Shown here one piece after another: positions 15,862 to 26,924 of a DNA stretch of 64,000 nucleotides. A model generated the notes under the pieces. It saw nothing but the letters and a program-made list of their open reading frames with translations. It made no database searches and was not told the origin of the DNA. A program made the position numbers and the translations under genes. Numbering within the stretch: the first letter of the stretch is position 1; every line of letters starts with the position of its first letter. Origin of the DNA: an uncultured Parvularculaceae bacterium (GTDB lineage Bacteria; Pseudomonadota; Alphaproteobacteria; Caulobacterales; Parvularculaceae); NCBI GenBank assembly GCA_913055785.1, contig CAJXLJ010000008.1:1-64000 (forward strand), given 5' to 3'.

Positions 15862-16944
15862 ATGACGGAAGCCGTTGCGGACATGGAAACGCTATTGCGG
15901 GGCGGCGCGGCAGGGATATCTCTGCTGCTCGCGCTTGCGCTCGGGTTTCATGGCCGCAAGTCGCAAACGAGTTTGCTCGCCGCGCTTTTCTGTCTATCGA
16001 CCGGCATCTACGTCCTGATCTCCGGACGAACCCTGCCGCCTGCGCCAATACCCGTGATCGTCCCGCTTGCGGTCGTCGCGATCTGGGGAACGGTCTTTTT
16101 CTGGTGGTTTGGGGCGGCGATCTTTGACGACGACTTTCGATGGCGCTGGTGGCGGTTTCTGCCTCTGGTATTGATGCCGCCATTCTTCCTTGGGCGCGTG
16201 TTCGGGCTTTTCGAAGGCGCGCTCGCCAATACGCTTCTTTTTATCCATTTGCTGCTGAATGCGCTGATGTTCGCCGACGTCCTGCGCCTCGCCATCGTCA
16301 ACGCCGCCGGTGATCTTGTTGATCCGCGACGAAGATTTCGCATTATCATCTCGGTCGTCGTCGCGGTTTTCGGCATTGGCATCGCCGTCGCCGAGATGAC
16401 GGAAACCTCGACCGCCATTCCCGACTGGGTCGTCCGGTTTCAGGCGGCGGCGATTTTTGCGCTTAATCTCCTGTTCGGCGCCTGGCTTTTATCGCCGCGC
16501 ACCTCGTTATTTGCGCCGGAAACGGGGGCCGCGCCCTCCCGTCTTGTCACGGACGAGGCCAGCTGGGAGGCGCAGGCCGATACGGTCTCGCCCGCTGACC
16601 GTCCGGCCTATGACCGCCTGATCGCGCTCATGGACGAAGGCGTATACCGGGAAGAAGGGCTGAGCGTCGCTGTTCTGGCGGAAAAGGTTGGCTTACCCGA
16701 GCATCAGTTACGCAAACTCATCAATGGCGCGCTCGGCTTCCGCAATTTCTCGGCGTTTTTAAACGCGCGCCGGATCGAGGACGCAAAAGCGATGCTCGCC
16801 GACCCTGAACACGCCCGTAAACAGATTCTCCAGATCGCGCTCGATCTCGGCTATGGCTCGATCGCGCCGTTCAATCGCGCTTTTAAACAGGCGACCGGCA
16901 AAACGCCGAGCGAGTATCGCAAGGATGCCATCGGCCGCGACTGA
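15862..16944 (+). CDS. Membrane-bound AraC-type regulator
   Basis: This encodes 360 residues in two parts. Residues ~8-215 contain six or seven hydrophobic helices, and the last ~100 residues are an AraC DNA-binding domain (LSVAVLAEKVGLPEHQLRKLIN, then ILQIALDLGYGSIAPFNRAFKQATGKTPSEYR). Membrane-anchored AraC proteins presumably sense signals at the envelope; the ligand is unknown. I chose MTEAVADME because the earlier ATG gives only a non-conserved extension. It diverges from the ArsR operon and is followed by a sterol-desaturase-like gene in the same direction, a possible target. Confidence 0.85.
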   Translation: MTEAVADMETLLRGGAAGISLLLALALGFHGRKSQTSLLAALFCLSTGIYVLISGRTLPPAPIPVIVPLAVVAIWGTVFFWWFGAAIFDDDFRWRWWRFLPLVLMPPFFLGRVFGLFEGALANTLLFIHLLLNALMFADVLRLAIVNAAGDLVDPRRRFRIIISVVVAVFGIGIAVAEMTETSTAIPDWVVRFQAAAIFALNLLFGAWLLSPRTSLFAPETGAAPSRLVTDEASWEAQADTVSPADRPAYDRLIALMDEGVYREEGLSVAVLAEKVGLPEHQLRKLINGALGFRNFSAFLNARRIEDAKAMLADPEHARKQILQIALDLGYGSIAPFNRAFKQATGKTPSEYRKDAIGRD

Positions 16945-17062
16945 TCGCTTCTGAAAAACCCTGCTCATTTTTGAATTTGCTGCGTGATTTTCCGGAAATG
17001 CCGAGAAATTCCCGCGCGTTCCGCTCATCTGAAAACAGTTATCCGATGAAAGGAGCGTTTAC

Positions 17063-17893
17063 ATGGACCATTCATATCTCGCCGACAGCGGGCTCGCCGC
17101 CGGATCAATCCGCGCCTTTTTGTACATCTTCCCGCATGATCTTGGCCGCTATCTCGTCGGCGCCGGCGGCGTATTCCTGATCGTAAACACCCTTCTCGCC
17201 GGGCGGCTGAAAGACCGCAAGATCAGACCCCGCGCGCCGGACGGCAGGCAAATGCGCCGGGAGCTTGCGTTTTCGCTGCGCACGGTGGTCATTTTCACGC
17301 TTGTCGGCGTTTTCTCCGTGCTGGGCGCAGAACTCGGCTTCTTCCCCACCTATTTTCATATTGAGGAGCGCGGCTGGGCTTATTTCGCGTTCAATCTGAC
17401 TGCGCTGATTGTCCTCCATGACGCGTGGTTTTACTGGACTCACCGGCTCATCCATCACCCGCGGCTGTTCCGGCGCGCGCACCGCACCCATCACAAGTCG
17501 CACAATCCGAGCCCCTGGACGGCCTATTCGTTCGATACCGCCGAGGCGGTCATCAATGCGGTTTTCCTGCCTATTGCGCTCTTTTTCATGCCGACATCGA
17601 TTCTCGCCATCGTCCTGTTCCTCGCGCATATGATCCTGCGCAACGCCGTCGGTCATTGCGGTTACGAACTCTTTCCCGCGCGCCGCGACGGCCGGCCCAT
17701 GTTTGACTGGTTGACGACGGTGACCCATCACGACCTGCATCATGCGCAGGCCGGCTGGAACTATGGGCTTTATTTCACGTGGTGGGATCGCCTGATGAAG
17801 ACGGAACACCCGCTATATCACGAAAAGTTTTCGCAAGCCGTGCGCAAACCTCTCGACGGCTCTGCGGTGGCGGCGATCAATCGCGCCATGTGA
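17063..17893 (+). CDS. Sterol desaturase / fatty acid hydroxylase family protein
   Basis: This is an integral membrane di-iron hydroxylase of 276 residues. The eight-His signature is visible: HDAWFYWTHRLIHH, HRTHHKSH and THHDLHHAQ, between hydrophobic helices. The family introduces hydroxyl groups or double bonds into sterols, fatty acids or carotenoids at the inner membrane. The bacterial substrate cannot be predicted. Ribosome site AAAGGAGCGTTTAC before ATG. It follows the membrane AraC regulator at 118 bases and ends before a bidirectional terminator shared with glnA. Confidence 0.9.
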   Translation: MDHSYLADSGLAAGSIRAFLYIFPHDLGRYLVGAGGVFLIVNTLLAGRLKDRKIRPRAPDGRQMRRELAFSLRTVVIFTLVGVFSVLGAELGFFPTYFHIEERGWAYFAFNLTALIVLHDAWFYWTHRLIHHPRLFRRAHRTHHKSHNPSPWTAYSFDTAEAVINAVFLPIALFFMPTSILAIVLFLAHMILRNAVGHCGYELFPARRDGRPMFDWLTTVTHHDLHHAQAGWNYGLYFTWWDRLMKTEHPLYHEKFSQAVRKPLDGSAVAAINRAM

Positions 17894-17954
17894 ATTTGCG
17901 CCGGAACACCCAAATTCTCGTGACGAAACACATCGGGGCGGCGCAGGCGCTCAA

Positions 17955-17985
17955 TAAAAAACCGGGCCCTCAAGGCCCGGTTTTT
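17955..17985. terminator. Bidirectional intrinsic terminator
   Basis: The hairpin ACCGGGCC-CTCAA-GGCCCGGT is flanked by A-runs on the left and T-runs on the right, so it can end both glnA (minus strand) and the hydroxylase gene (plus strand). It lies in the gap between the two convergent genes. Confidence 0.85.
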
Positions 17986-18011
17986 CACGGTGTTGGCGAA
18001 CGCCAGTCCGG

Positions 18012-19418
<1,407 letters not shown>

Positions 19419-19730
19419 GAAGAATATGCTCCCTTGAATAAGGTTCGACCCTGCGTTCTACCCGTATGGGCGTGCTCTTGACGGCCCCGGCGCGGCGCGA
19501 CAGTCGGGCCTTAGCATGCGCAAAGATTCGCGAAGCTGACAAGGAAAATATTGCAGTGCAGCAAAATTAATCTGAGCTTTATGTGAAGATTCCAAGACAG
19601 CGCAATAATCTTCTAAAAGCTTGAATTTCCAGCCGGGATGGCTTCTGGAAGACGCAAATGGCGATATGGCGGCGGCGAAACGGACGATAGAGGTTTCCGC
19701 GATGCGGCCGCTGCAGGAAAGGATGCCGGC
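19419..19730. promoter_or_regulatory. glnA upstream region
   Basis: This is the divergent gap between glnA and the ELM1-family gene. It includes an AT-rich block at about 19540-19620 likely to hold promoters. I could not assign a specific sigma-54 or NtrC site by eye. Confidence 0.35.
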
Positions 19731-20714
19731 GTGAGCCCGGAGAACGGCGAAATGGGTCTGCCCGCCATGTGCGTCTGGGTGCTGACCGACGGCAAGATCG
19801 GCGACGACGTCCAGTGTCTGGCGGTGGCCGGCGCGCTCAATCCCGCCTTCGAGAAGAAAGTCATTGCGCCGCGCCCGCCCTGGGAGTGGCTGGCGCCCTG
19901 GGGGCCTGTCGATCCGCGGGACGTGCCGGGAAAGCCGGGCGGGCTGATTGCGGCGCCGTTCCCGGATGTGCTCATCGCGTCAGGGCGGCGCGCGGTTCCC
20001 TATGCAAGAGCCGTTAAACAGGCGAGCGGCGGACGGACATTCACGGTCTTTTTGAAAGACCCGCGGATCGATACCACCGTATTCGATCTCGTCTGGGCGC
20101 CGAGCCATGACCGGCTGGAAGGCGCCAACGTCTTTTCGACCCTGACCTCGCCGCATGGTCTCAAGCCCCGCCTCAAGGAAGCGGCGCTCAACCCGGCGAC
20201 CGGTGTGGGCGGACTGCCGAAGCCGATGCTCGGGGTGATCCTCGGCGGTCCCAGCGGCGGCGCGCGTTTCGACAAGGATGTCGCCGAAGACCTGGCGGAG
20301 AACATCAACCAGGCGCGCGGGGCCTATGCGTCGCTCGCCGTCGTGCCGTCGAGACGCACGCCGGCGCGGTTCATGCGCGCGTTGAGCGCAAAACTCGGCG
20401 GCGAAAATCTGTTCATCTGGAACGGCGAGGGCGCCAATCCTTATGCGGATGTTCTCGCCCATGCGGACTGCCTGATCGTCACCGCGGATTCCCACAACAT
20501 GATGAGCGAAGCGGTTTCGACCGGAACCGGCGTTTACGCGTATCGCCCGCCCGGACTGGCCGCAAAGCTCGACTGGACTTCCCGTGAACTAGACAGGCTC
20601 GGTGTCTTGCGCCCGTTTTTGGATCGCGCGGAGCCGTTCTCGCCTGAACCCATTGATGCGACGGATGAGATTGTGGCGGAGGTCAGGAAGCGGCTTTCGT
20701 CAAGAACGATCTAA
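19731..20714 (+). CDS. ELM1/GtrOC1-family (DUF1022) protein
   Basis: This encodes 327 residues related to plant mitochondrial fission factor ELM1 and a large family of alphaproteobacterial proteins with a GT-B glycosyltransferase-like fold. Landmarks: VWVLTDGKIGDDVQCLAVA, LIASGRRAVPYARAVK, GVILGGPSGGARF, and SADSHNMMSEAVSTG-like TADSHNMMSEAVSTGTG. The biochemical role in bacteria is unproven. I chose the GTG at 19731, which has AGGAAAGGA at good spacing; ATGs at 19752 and 19767 are alternatives close to where conservation begins. Confidence 0.8.
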   Translation: MSPENGEMGLPAMCVWVLTDGKIGDDVQCLAVAGALNPAFEKKVIAPRPPWEWLAPWGPVDPRDVPGKPGGLIAAPFPDVLIASGRRAVPYARAVKQASGGRTFTVFLKDPRIDTTVFDLVWAPSHDRLEGANVFSTLTSPHGLKPRLKEAALNPATGVGGLPKPMLGVILGGPSGGARFDKDVAEDLAENINQARGAYASLAVVPSRRTPARFMRALSAKLGGENLFIWNGEGANPYADVLAHADCLIVTADSHNMMSEAVSTGTGVYAYRPPGLAAKLDWTSRELDRLGVLRPFLDRAEPFSPEPIDATDEIVAEVRKRLSSRTI

Positions 20715-20734
20715 GCGAAGGGGCTCGCGCCTTC

Positions 20735-20806
20735 ATCCTGAGGAGCCAAAATTTCTTCGCCCTTCGAGACGGCCTGACGGCCTCCTCAGGATGAAGAAAT
20801 TTTGGC
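20735..20806. repeat. Long imperfect palindrome (REP-like)
   Basis: TTCATCCTGAGGAG and CCAAAATTTCTTC on the left are mirrored by CCTCAGGATGAAG and AAATTTTGG on the right around a central GAGACGG-CC-TGACGG region. Such CTCAGGATGA palindromes are scattered intergenic repeats in many alphaproteobacteria. It lies between two convergent genes and may also act as a terminator. Confidence 0.65.
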
Positions 20807-20866
20807 GTCACGAAGAATTAAAGGCGCAAAAATAACAGAGATATGCTGAACTGCATTTAGTGCGGA

Positions 20867-22291
20867 TCAGGATTTTAAGGGCTTCAGTCCCCAGCCGGCC
20901 GTAACATACAGCGCTGCTAGGATGAGCGAAAACACCGGCCCCAGATAACAGAACACCGCCCAGGGCAGATACTCGACCGTCGCGACGCCGAGGACGCCGG
21001 CCATGAACAGCGCCGACACGGTCCACGGCATTAAAGGCTCCGTCACGGTGACGGAATCTTCTATCGCGCGCGAAAGGTTCTCCGGCGCGAGGCCGCGCTC
21101 TGCATATGAGTCCCTGAAGAGTCCGCCGACAATCAGCGAGGTGACGCCGCCATGACTGGTCATGGCGATCATCATCAGGCCCGCCGTAATCGTTGCGCCG
21201 ATAAGGCCGAAGGCTGACCGAACCGTGGACAGCAGCGCCTTGAGGATTGCGTCGAGCGCGCCCGATATCTCCATCGAGGCGGCGAGCAGAAACGCTGTGA
21301 TGATGAACATCAGCGTCGTCGCCATGGACATCACGCCGCCGCGGTTAAGAAGGTTCCTGAGGCTGTCGCTGACCGCGCCCGCATAAACTCTTTCAATGTC
21401 GAAGCCGCTGACGAATGTTGCAATCGCCGCGCCCACGGGAAATCCCTGCACGAAAACGCCGATCAAAAGCGCAATCACCGATGAGGCGATGATGACGAGC
21501 GCCGCGGGCAGGCGAAACGCAATGCCGGCGATGGCGGCGATCAGCGGAACCGCGGCGAGGACGTTCAGATGATAGATCGTTCCGAGCGTTGCTTTTAAGG
21601 AAGCCGCCTCGGCGAGCGCGGCGCTGTCGGCGCCAGGGCCGGCGAGGCCCGCAACAGCGAATACGACAGCGGCGATCAACGCTGGCGGCAGGCTCGTATA
21701 AAGCATGTGGCGAATATGCGCGTAGAGTTCCGCGCCGGCGCCGATGGCCGCGATATTGGTCATGTCCGACAGGGGCGAAAGCTTGTCGCCGAAATAGGCG
21801 CCGGAAACGACCGCGCCGGCGACCGGCGCCAGGGGAAGCCCCATCGCTTCGGCGGCGCCCATGAACGCGACGCCGATGGTGCCCGCCGAGCCCCAGGACG
21901 TGCCGGAGATCACCGACATCAGCGCCGTTGCGATGAACGCCGTCAGCGCGATGAAACCGGGATTGATGAGATCGAGCCCGAGAGTCACCATCAACGGGAT
22001 CGATCCTGAAAACATCCAGCTTCCCAACAGCGCGCCGATGCTGAGGAGGATCAGGATGGCGGGCAGCGCATCGGCGATCCGCCGTCCGGCCGCCGCTTGA
22101 ATATCGCTCCAGGTCTTGCCCTGCCGAACCGCGAGGGCGCCCGCCGCTGCTGCGGCGAGCAGGATCGAAGCGAGAAGGAGATCGCTCGAAAAGCCGAGCG
22201 TCAGGACGCCTGTAAGGATCGCGCCGAACAGGACGGCGATCGGCGTCATGGCGAGCGCCAGCGGCAGGCGCGGCTTTTGGGATGCGCTCAC
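20867..22291 (-). CDS. NhaC-type Na+/H+ antiporter
   Basis: This is a polytopic inner-membrane protein of 474 residues with about 11-12 helices. The NhaC family is recognised by SVISGTSWGSAGTIGVAFMGAA and GAYFGDKLSPLSDMTNIAA, and by a later TSHGGVTSLIVGGL-like segment. Such antiporters exchange Na+ for protons, though some members exchange malate/lactate. The start is GTG, overlapping the stop of the upstream PLP-enzyme gene (GTGA), so the two are translationally coupled. Confidence 0.88.
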   Translation of the reverse strand: MSASQKPRLPLALAMTPIAVLFGAILTGVLTLGFSSDLLLASILLAAAAAGALAVRQGKTWSDIQAAAGRRIADALPAILILLSIGALLGSWMFSGSIPLMVTLGLDLINPGFIALTAFIATALMSVISGTSWGSAGTIGVAFMGAAEAMGLPLAPVAGAVVSGAYFGDKLSPLSDMTNIAAIGAGAELYAHIRHMLYTSLPPALIAAVVFAVAGLAGPGADSAALAEAASLKATLGTIYHLNVLAAVPLIAAIAGIAFRLPAALVIIASSVIALLIGVFVQGFPVGAAIATFVSGFDIERVYAGAVSDSLRNLLNRGGVMSMATTLMFIITAFLLAASMEISGALDAILKALLSTVRSAFGLIGATITAGLMMIAMTSHGGVTSLIVGGLFRDSYAERGLAPENLSRAIEDSVTVTEPLMPWTVSALFMAGVLGVATVEYLPWAVFCYLGPVFSLILAALYVTAGWGLKPLKS

Positions 22292-23448
22292 GACAGGGCC
22301 TGCTCAAGGTCGCCGATAAGATTGTCTGCGCCTTCGAGCCCGATCGACAGGCGCAGCAGCGTTCCCGGGACGCGCAGGTTTTTGTCCGCGCCGGGGTCCG
22401 CCTTGTGTCCGGTCATGACGAGGCTTTCAGCGCCGCCCCAGCTCACGGCCTTGCCGAACAGGCGCAGCCGGTCCGCGACGGCGAGGGTTTCGGCGAACCC
22501 GGCGGCGTCGAGGGCGAAGGAGAAAAGACCGGAATGACCGAGCATCTGTTTTTCGAAAAGTGCGGCGTCCTCTTCGCAAAAAGCCGGATGATAGATCTTT
22601 CGCACTTTCGGATGGGCTTTGAGAAACGTCGCAACCGCTAGGGCGTCTTCGTGATGCCGCGACAGGCGGTCCGGCAGGGTCATCAAGCCTCGGAGCAGCA
22701 GCCACGCATCGAATGGCGCCATCGCCGCGCCGAGCAGCATGTAGCCTTTGTAAAAAATCTCTTCGACCAGCGCCGCCGGTCCCATGACGGCGCCGCCGAC
22801 GACGTCGCTGTGCCCGCCGATATATTTCGAGCAGGAATGGATTGAGAGATCGGCGCCGAGTTGAAGCGGCTTTTGGAGGAGCGGCGTTGCGACCGTGTTG
22901 TCGATGATGGTGAGAACGCCGCGCAGTCTGGCGAGGGCGCAAACCTTCTTTATCGGCAGCAGCCGGAACAGCGTTGAGCCGGGGCTTTCCATGTAAATGA
23001 GGCGCGTCTCATTGCGGATTTCCGCGCCGATGCTTTCAATATCCTGCGCGAAGGCGCGTGACCACGTCACGCCGAACTCTTCAAGGCGTGCGGCGAGTTC
23101 CAGCGTCGGTCCGTAAATGTCGTTGATGAACAGAACGTGGTCGCCGGCTTTCAATAGCCCGAACAGGACGGCGCTGACGGCGCCCATGCCGGAAGCGAAA
23201 CACTTGCAGGCCTCGGCGCGTTCGAGCTTCGCAAGCGTATCTTCGAGCACCTTGACGGTGGGGTTCGTCCCGCGGGCGTATACGAACGCCGCATGTTCGC
23301 GCGACAATCCCTGAAGCAGTTCGGCCATCGACTGTTTGCGATGGAGCGAGGCTTGCGAAATCGGCGGCAGCGCCGCGCCGTGGTGATCGGCGGAGACCTC
23401 GCGGGCGCGCAGACAAATCAGTCGGTCTTCCGGGTCGATGGTGATCAT
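22288..23448 (-). CDS. Cys/Met metabolism PLP-dependent enzyme (cystathionine gamma-synthase/lyase-like)
   Basis: This fold-type I PLP enzyme of 386 residues has YARGTNPTVKVLEDTLAKLE, the cofactor-stacking FASGMGAVSAVLF, DNTVATPLLQKPLQLGADLSIHSCSKYIGGHSD-type region with the PLP Lys in SCSKYIGGH, and the C-terminal LLRLSIGLE. It transfers or eliminates sulfur (or other gamma/beta groups) from homoserine or cysteine derivatives; which reaction is not clear. It lies between a 2OG oxygenase gene (26-base gap) and nhaC (4-base overlap), an operon. Start MITIDPEDRL chosen by similarity. Confidence 0.88.
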   Translation of the reverse strand: MITIDPEDRLICLRAREVSADHHGAALPPISQASLHRKQSMAELLQGLSREHAAFVYARGTNPTVKVLEDTLAKLERAEACKCFASGMGAVSAVLFGLLKAGDHVLFINDIYGPTLELAARLEEFGVTWSRAFAQDIESIGAEIRNETRLIYMESPGSTLFRLLPIKKVCALARLRGVLTIIDNTVATPLLQKPLQLGADLSIHSCSKYIGGHSDVVGGAVMGPAALVEEIFYKGYMLLGAAMAPFDAWLLLRGLMTLPDRLSRHHEDALAVATFLKAHPKVRKIYHPAFCEEDAALFEKQMLGHSGLFSFALDAAGFAETLAVADRLRLFGKAVSWGGAESLVMTGHKADPGADKNLRVPGTLLRLSIGLEGADNLIGDLEQALS

Positions 23449-23474
23449 CGGTTCACGTTCGTCTCTGGCGACAG

Positions 23475-24146
23475 CTAGGCGGCGCTCACGGTTTGCTCCG
23501 GAAACGCCAGCTGTTCGCGGTCGCGCCACGCATCGGTGACATAATTCAGGATCACCGATTTCCGGACGCCGTTGATCGGGCGTTTCTGAAAGCCGTGATA
23601 GGTGTTGTCGCCCGGTACGAACGCCATGGCGAGATTGGGCGAGAACGGGGAGCGTTTCGCCGGTTGCTTGTCCGCGCTGAAAATATCGGTGCCGAGATCT
23701 TCGTGACCGGCCTCGTCGGAGAGGTAGATCAGAACGGTGATGCGTTTGACGCCGAGATCGGTATGCGGCTCCAGCCAGAAGCCTTCAACATCCTGCGCAT
23801 ATTCGAGCCGCAAGTAAGTGCCTCCAAGGTCGATGCCGAAGAACGTTTCGATAAGCCTCACCATGCGCGGCGACTGGAAAGCGCCGGCGATATCAGAGAC
23901 AACCTGATGACGCTCGATATTCATACGGTCGAAATAATGACGCTGGTCGTTATGAAACTCGCGCTTGCCGGACACGCCGCCGAGATCGCCGACGGGAAAT
24001 TCGAGCGACTGCAGTCGGGCGAGCGCGTCGGTTGGGAAGATATCGCTCATGAACCAGTGCCGGTAAGGCGTTTCATGCCGCTCGGCGCCGGCGAGGGCGC
24101 TGGCGAAACTGTCGAAAATGCGATCTTCAGCGGACTGGGTCATCAA
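23475..24146 (-). CDS. 2OG-Fe(II) oxygenase family protein
   Basis: This is a probable 2-oxoglutarate/iron-dependent hydroxylase of 223 residues. The facial triad is visible as HTDLG (His, Asp) and NTYHGFQ (second His), followed by the 2OG-binding Arg in GVRKSVILNYV. It resembles the prolyl-4-hydroxylase-like bacterial group. It is the first gene of the 2OG oxygenase / PLP enzyme / NhaC operon. The substrate is unknown; co-transcription with a sulfur-amino-acid enzyme suggests a free or tailored amino acid, by inference only. Confidence 0.82.
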   Translation of the reverse strand: MMTQSAEDRIFDSFASALAGAERHETPYRHWFMSDIFPTDALARLQSLEFPVGDLGGVSGKREFHNDQRHYFDRMNIERHQVVSDIAGAFQSPRMVRLIETFFGIDLGGTYLRLEYAQDVEGFWLEPHTDLGVKRITVLIYLSDEAGHEDLGTDIFSADKQPAKRSPFSPNLAMAFVPGDNTYHGFQKRPINGVRKSVILNYVTDAWRDREQLAFPEQTVSAA

Positions 24147-24183
24147 ACCTGCAACTCAACGCTATGAACGATGCGACGGGCGG

Positions 24184-24465
24184 CTATTTCGCCGTGCTGG
24201 GGTCGATCATCGTTCTGATTTCGGTAATCTTCGTCGCCGGAAAACCGCTCAGCTCCGCATGCTTGCGGATGGCGTCTTCATCCCTGGCGAGATAAACGCA
24301 GAAGGTCTTGTCGTCGGCTACATAGCTTTCGACCCATTGAATGTCCGCCGCGCCGATTTTGCATAACGCGTCGTTTGACGTGGCGGCGGCGCCGGAAAGC
24401 TCTCCGGCGTTCATGGCGCCGACCTTCGGGATGTCCCGTTCGATAATATATTTCTTCAACGCCAT
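24184..24465 (-). CDS. DUF4242 (nickel-binding-like) protein
   Basis: This encodes 93 residues with the ferredoxin-like DUF4242 layout: KKYIIERDIPKVGAMNA, IQWVESYVADDKTFCVYLARDEDAIRKHAELSGFP. Family members in Streptomyces bind nickel; the role in proteobacteria is unknown. It lies between glnB and the 2OG oxygenase gene on the minus strand with short gaps, ribosome site GGAGACTGAGCG before ATG. Confidence 0.8.
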   Translation of the reverse strand: MALKKYIIERDIPKVGAMNAGELSGAAATSNDALCKIGAADIQWVESYVADDKTFCVYLARDEDAIRKHAELSGFPATKITEIRTMIDPSTAK

Positions 24466-24492
24466 CGCTCAGTCTCCTTCTGTCAGACCGTG

Positions 24493-24864
<372 letters not shown>

Positions 24865-24919
24865 TCAATGGCTGGCGGCTACCGTTAAGACAGAGCGCGG
24901 GCTGGAACGGGTGTCAAGC

Positions 24920-26428
24920 GTGGCTGACTTTATTCTCTTGTCTTCATCCCAGATGCGCGACGCCGAGGCGCGGGCGATAGCGGCCGGCGTTTCCTCGAAG
25001 GCGCTGATGGAAGCGGCGGGCGCCAAGGTCGCCGAGGTCGCCATGCGCGCCTGGACCAGGCGGCCGGTCGCGGTGGTTTGCGGACCGGGCAATAATGGCG
25101 GGGACGGTTTCGTTGCCGCGCGGCGCTTCGCCGAGGCCGGGTGGCCGGTGAAGGCGTTGCTGGTCGGCGACCGTGACAAGCTCCGGGGCGACGCCAAACT
25201 GATGGCTGACATCCATGAAGGAGAGATCGCCGCCTTCTCGCCGGGCGGTCTCGAAAGCGCCGGGCTCATCGTCGACGCCCTTTTCGGCACAGGGCTCGAT
25301 CGCGATGTCGAGGGGCGGGCGCGCATCGCTATCGAAGCCGCGAACGACCATCCGGCGCCGGTGCTGGCGGTCGACCTGCCGTCCGGGATCAACGCCGACA
25401 CCGGGGCGGTGATGGGCGTCGCGATCAAGGCGGCGCGGACGGTGACGTTCTTCAAAAAGAAGCCGGGTCACGCGCTGTTCCCGGGCCGGGCGTATGGCGG
25501 CGCGGTCGACATCGTCGATATCGGCGTCACCGCGGAAGCGGTCGCGGAAATGCGTCCGGATACGTTTGAAAATCACCCGGCGCTCTGGGGGCGGGCTTTC
25601 CGCCGGCCGGCCTGGAACGCGCATAAATACGCCCGCGGCCATGTTTTCGCCGTTTCGGGCGGTCCGGCGAACACCGGCGCCGCGCGCCTTGCGGCCATGG
25701 GCGCGCTTCGCATCGGGGCGGGGCTGGTGACGGTGTTGTCGCCGGAAGACGCGCTCGCCGCAAACGCCGCGCATCTGACCGCCATCATGCTACGCAAGGC
25801 CGACAGCGCAGGCGAAATCGCTGAAAGCCTTCAGGGTGCGGATAAATATGTCAGAATCGCGCTGATCGGGCCGGCCGCGGGCGTCGGCGAGGCGACCCGC
25901 GATAAAACGCTGGCGATCCTCAACACCGATGCGCGTGCGGTGATCGACGCGGATGCGCTGACGAGTTTCAAGAGCGAGCCCCAGTTCCTGTTCAGGGCGT
26001 TGCGCGCCAATGACGTCTTAACGCCTCATACGGGCGAGTTTGAGCGTCTCTTTGGCGAAATCGGCGCCGAAGGCAAACTCGCCGCCGCTCGCGCCGCCGC
26101 CACGAAAGCCGGTTCGATTATCGTGCTCAAAGGCGCTGATACGGTGATCGCCTCGCCGGACGGCCGCGCCGTCATCAACGTCAACGCCCCGCCGGAACTC
26201 GCCACAGCCGGCGCCGGAGACGTGCTCGCCGGCTTCATCGCGGGTTTGAGCGCGCAAGGCATGCCGGGCTTTGAGGCCGCCTGCGCAGGGGTGTGGATGC
26301 ATGGCGCCGCCGCGCAGATCGCCGGGCCGGGGCTGATTGCGGAAGACCTCCCGGCCGCCGCGCCGGCCGTCTTCCGTTCGCTGCTTTCCCCGCCCAAGCC
26401 GCAGGAGGCCGATCAGGCCGATGGATGA
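24920..26428 (+). CDS. nnr: Bifunctional NAD(P)HX epimerase/dehydratase
   Basis: This repairs hydrated NAD(P)H. The N-terminal ~210 residues are the epimerase (MEAAGAKVAEVAM, CGPGNNGGDGFVAARRF, DALFGTGLDRD), and the C-terminal ~280 residues are the ADP-dependent dehydratase (KYARGHVFAVSGG, LTPHTGEFERLFG, KGADTVIASPDG, TAGAGDVLAGFIAGL). No ATG lies near the start of similarity; GTG codons at 24911 and 24920 both follow GGAACGGG, and 24920 gives a better spacing (MADFILLSSS). It overlaps the next gene by 8 bases. Confidence 0.92.
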   Translation: MADFILLSSSQMRDAEARAIAAGVSSKALMEAAGAKVAEVAMRAWTRRPVAVVCGPGNNGGDGFVAARRFAEAGWPVKALLVGDRDKLRGDAKLMADIHEGEIAAFSPGGLESAGLIVDALFGTGLDRDVEGRARIAIEAANDHPAPVLAVDLPSGINADTGAVMGVAIKAARTVTFFKKKPGHALFPGRAYGGAVDIVDIGVTAEAVAEMRPDTFENHPALWGRAFRRPAWNAHKYARGHVFAVSGGPANTGAARLAAMGALRIGAGLVTVLSPEDALAANAAHLTAIMLRKADSAGEIAESLQGADKYVRIALIGPAAGVGEATRDKTLAILNTDARAVIDADALTSFKSEPQFLFRALRANDVLTPHTGEFERLFGEIGAEGKLAAARAAATKAGSIIVLKGADTVIASPDGRAVINVNAPPELATAGAGDVLAGFIAGLSAQGMPGFEAACAGVWMHGAAAQIAGPGLIAEDLPAAAPAVFRSLLSPPKPQEADQADG

Positions 26429-26924
26429 GATTGTGGTTCGCCACGCGCAGGATCGCGACCTCGATGCGATCACGGCGCTCTACAATCATTTTGTGGAGGA
26501 AACCGCCGTCACCTTCGATATCGGATCGTTCGCCGTTGAGGCGCGCCGCCCGTGGTTTGAGCAGTTTAAGACTTCCGGCCCCCATCAGCTTTTCGTCGCC
26601 GAGATCGCCGGGCGGCTCGCCGGTTACGCCGGGACCATGTCTCACCGCAAGAAAGCCGCTTACGCGACAACGGTTGAAACGACGATTTACGTCGATCCCG
26701 CTTTCCCCCGCGCCGGGGCCGGGCGGGCGCTTTATGAGCGGCTGTTCGAGGCCATGGCGAGCGAGGACGTCCACAGCGTTCTTGCCGGGACGACCCTGCC
26801 GAATCCGGCGTCGGTCGCCTTCCACATGGCCCTCGGGTTCACGGTGATCGGGACGTTTCACGCAGTGGGCCGGAAATTCGGGCGGTTTCACGATGTCCTC
26901 TGGCTCGAAAAACACCTTCCCTAG
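26421..26924 (+). CDS. GNAT N-acetyltransferase, phosphinothricin-acetyltransferase-like
   Basis: This encodes 167 residues of the PAT/YncA group: VRHAQDRDLDAITALYNHFVEETAVTFD, the acetyl-CoA loop region AGAGRALYERLFE, and LPNPASVAFHMALGFTVIGTFHAVGRKFGRFHDV. Close relatives acetylate methionine sulfoximine/sulfone or phosphinothricin, but many have unknown amine substrates. The ATG overlaps the end of nnr, so the two are coupled. It is followed by two stem-loops and tRNA-Leu. Confidence 0.88.
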   Translation: MDEIVVRHAQDRDLDAITALYNHFVEETAVTFDIGSFAVEARRPWFEQFKTSGPHQLFVAEIAGRLAGYAGTMSHRKKAAYATTVETTIYVDPAFPRAGAGRALYERLFEAMASEDVHSVLAGTTLPNPASVAFHMALGFTVIGTFHAVGRKFGRFHDVLWLEKHLP

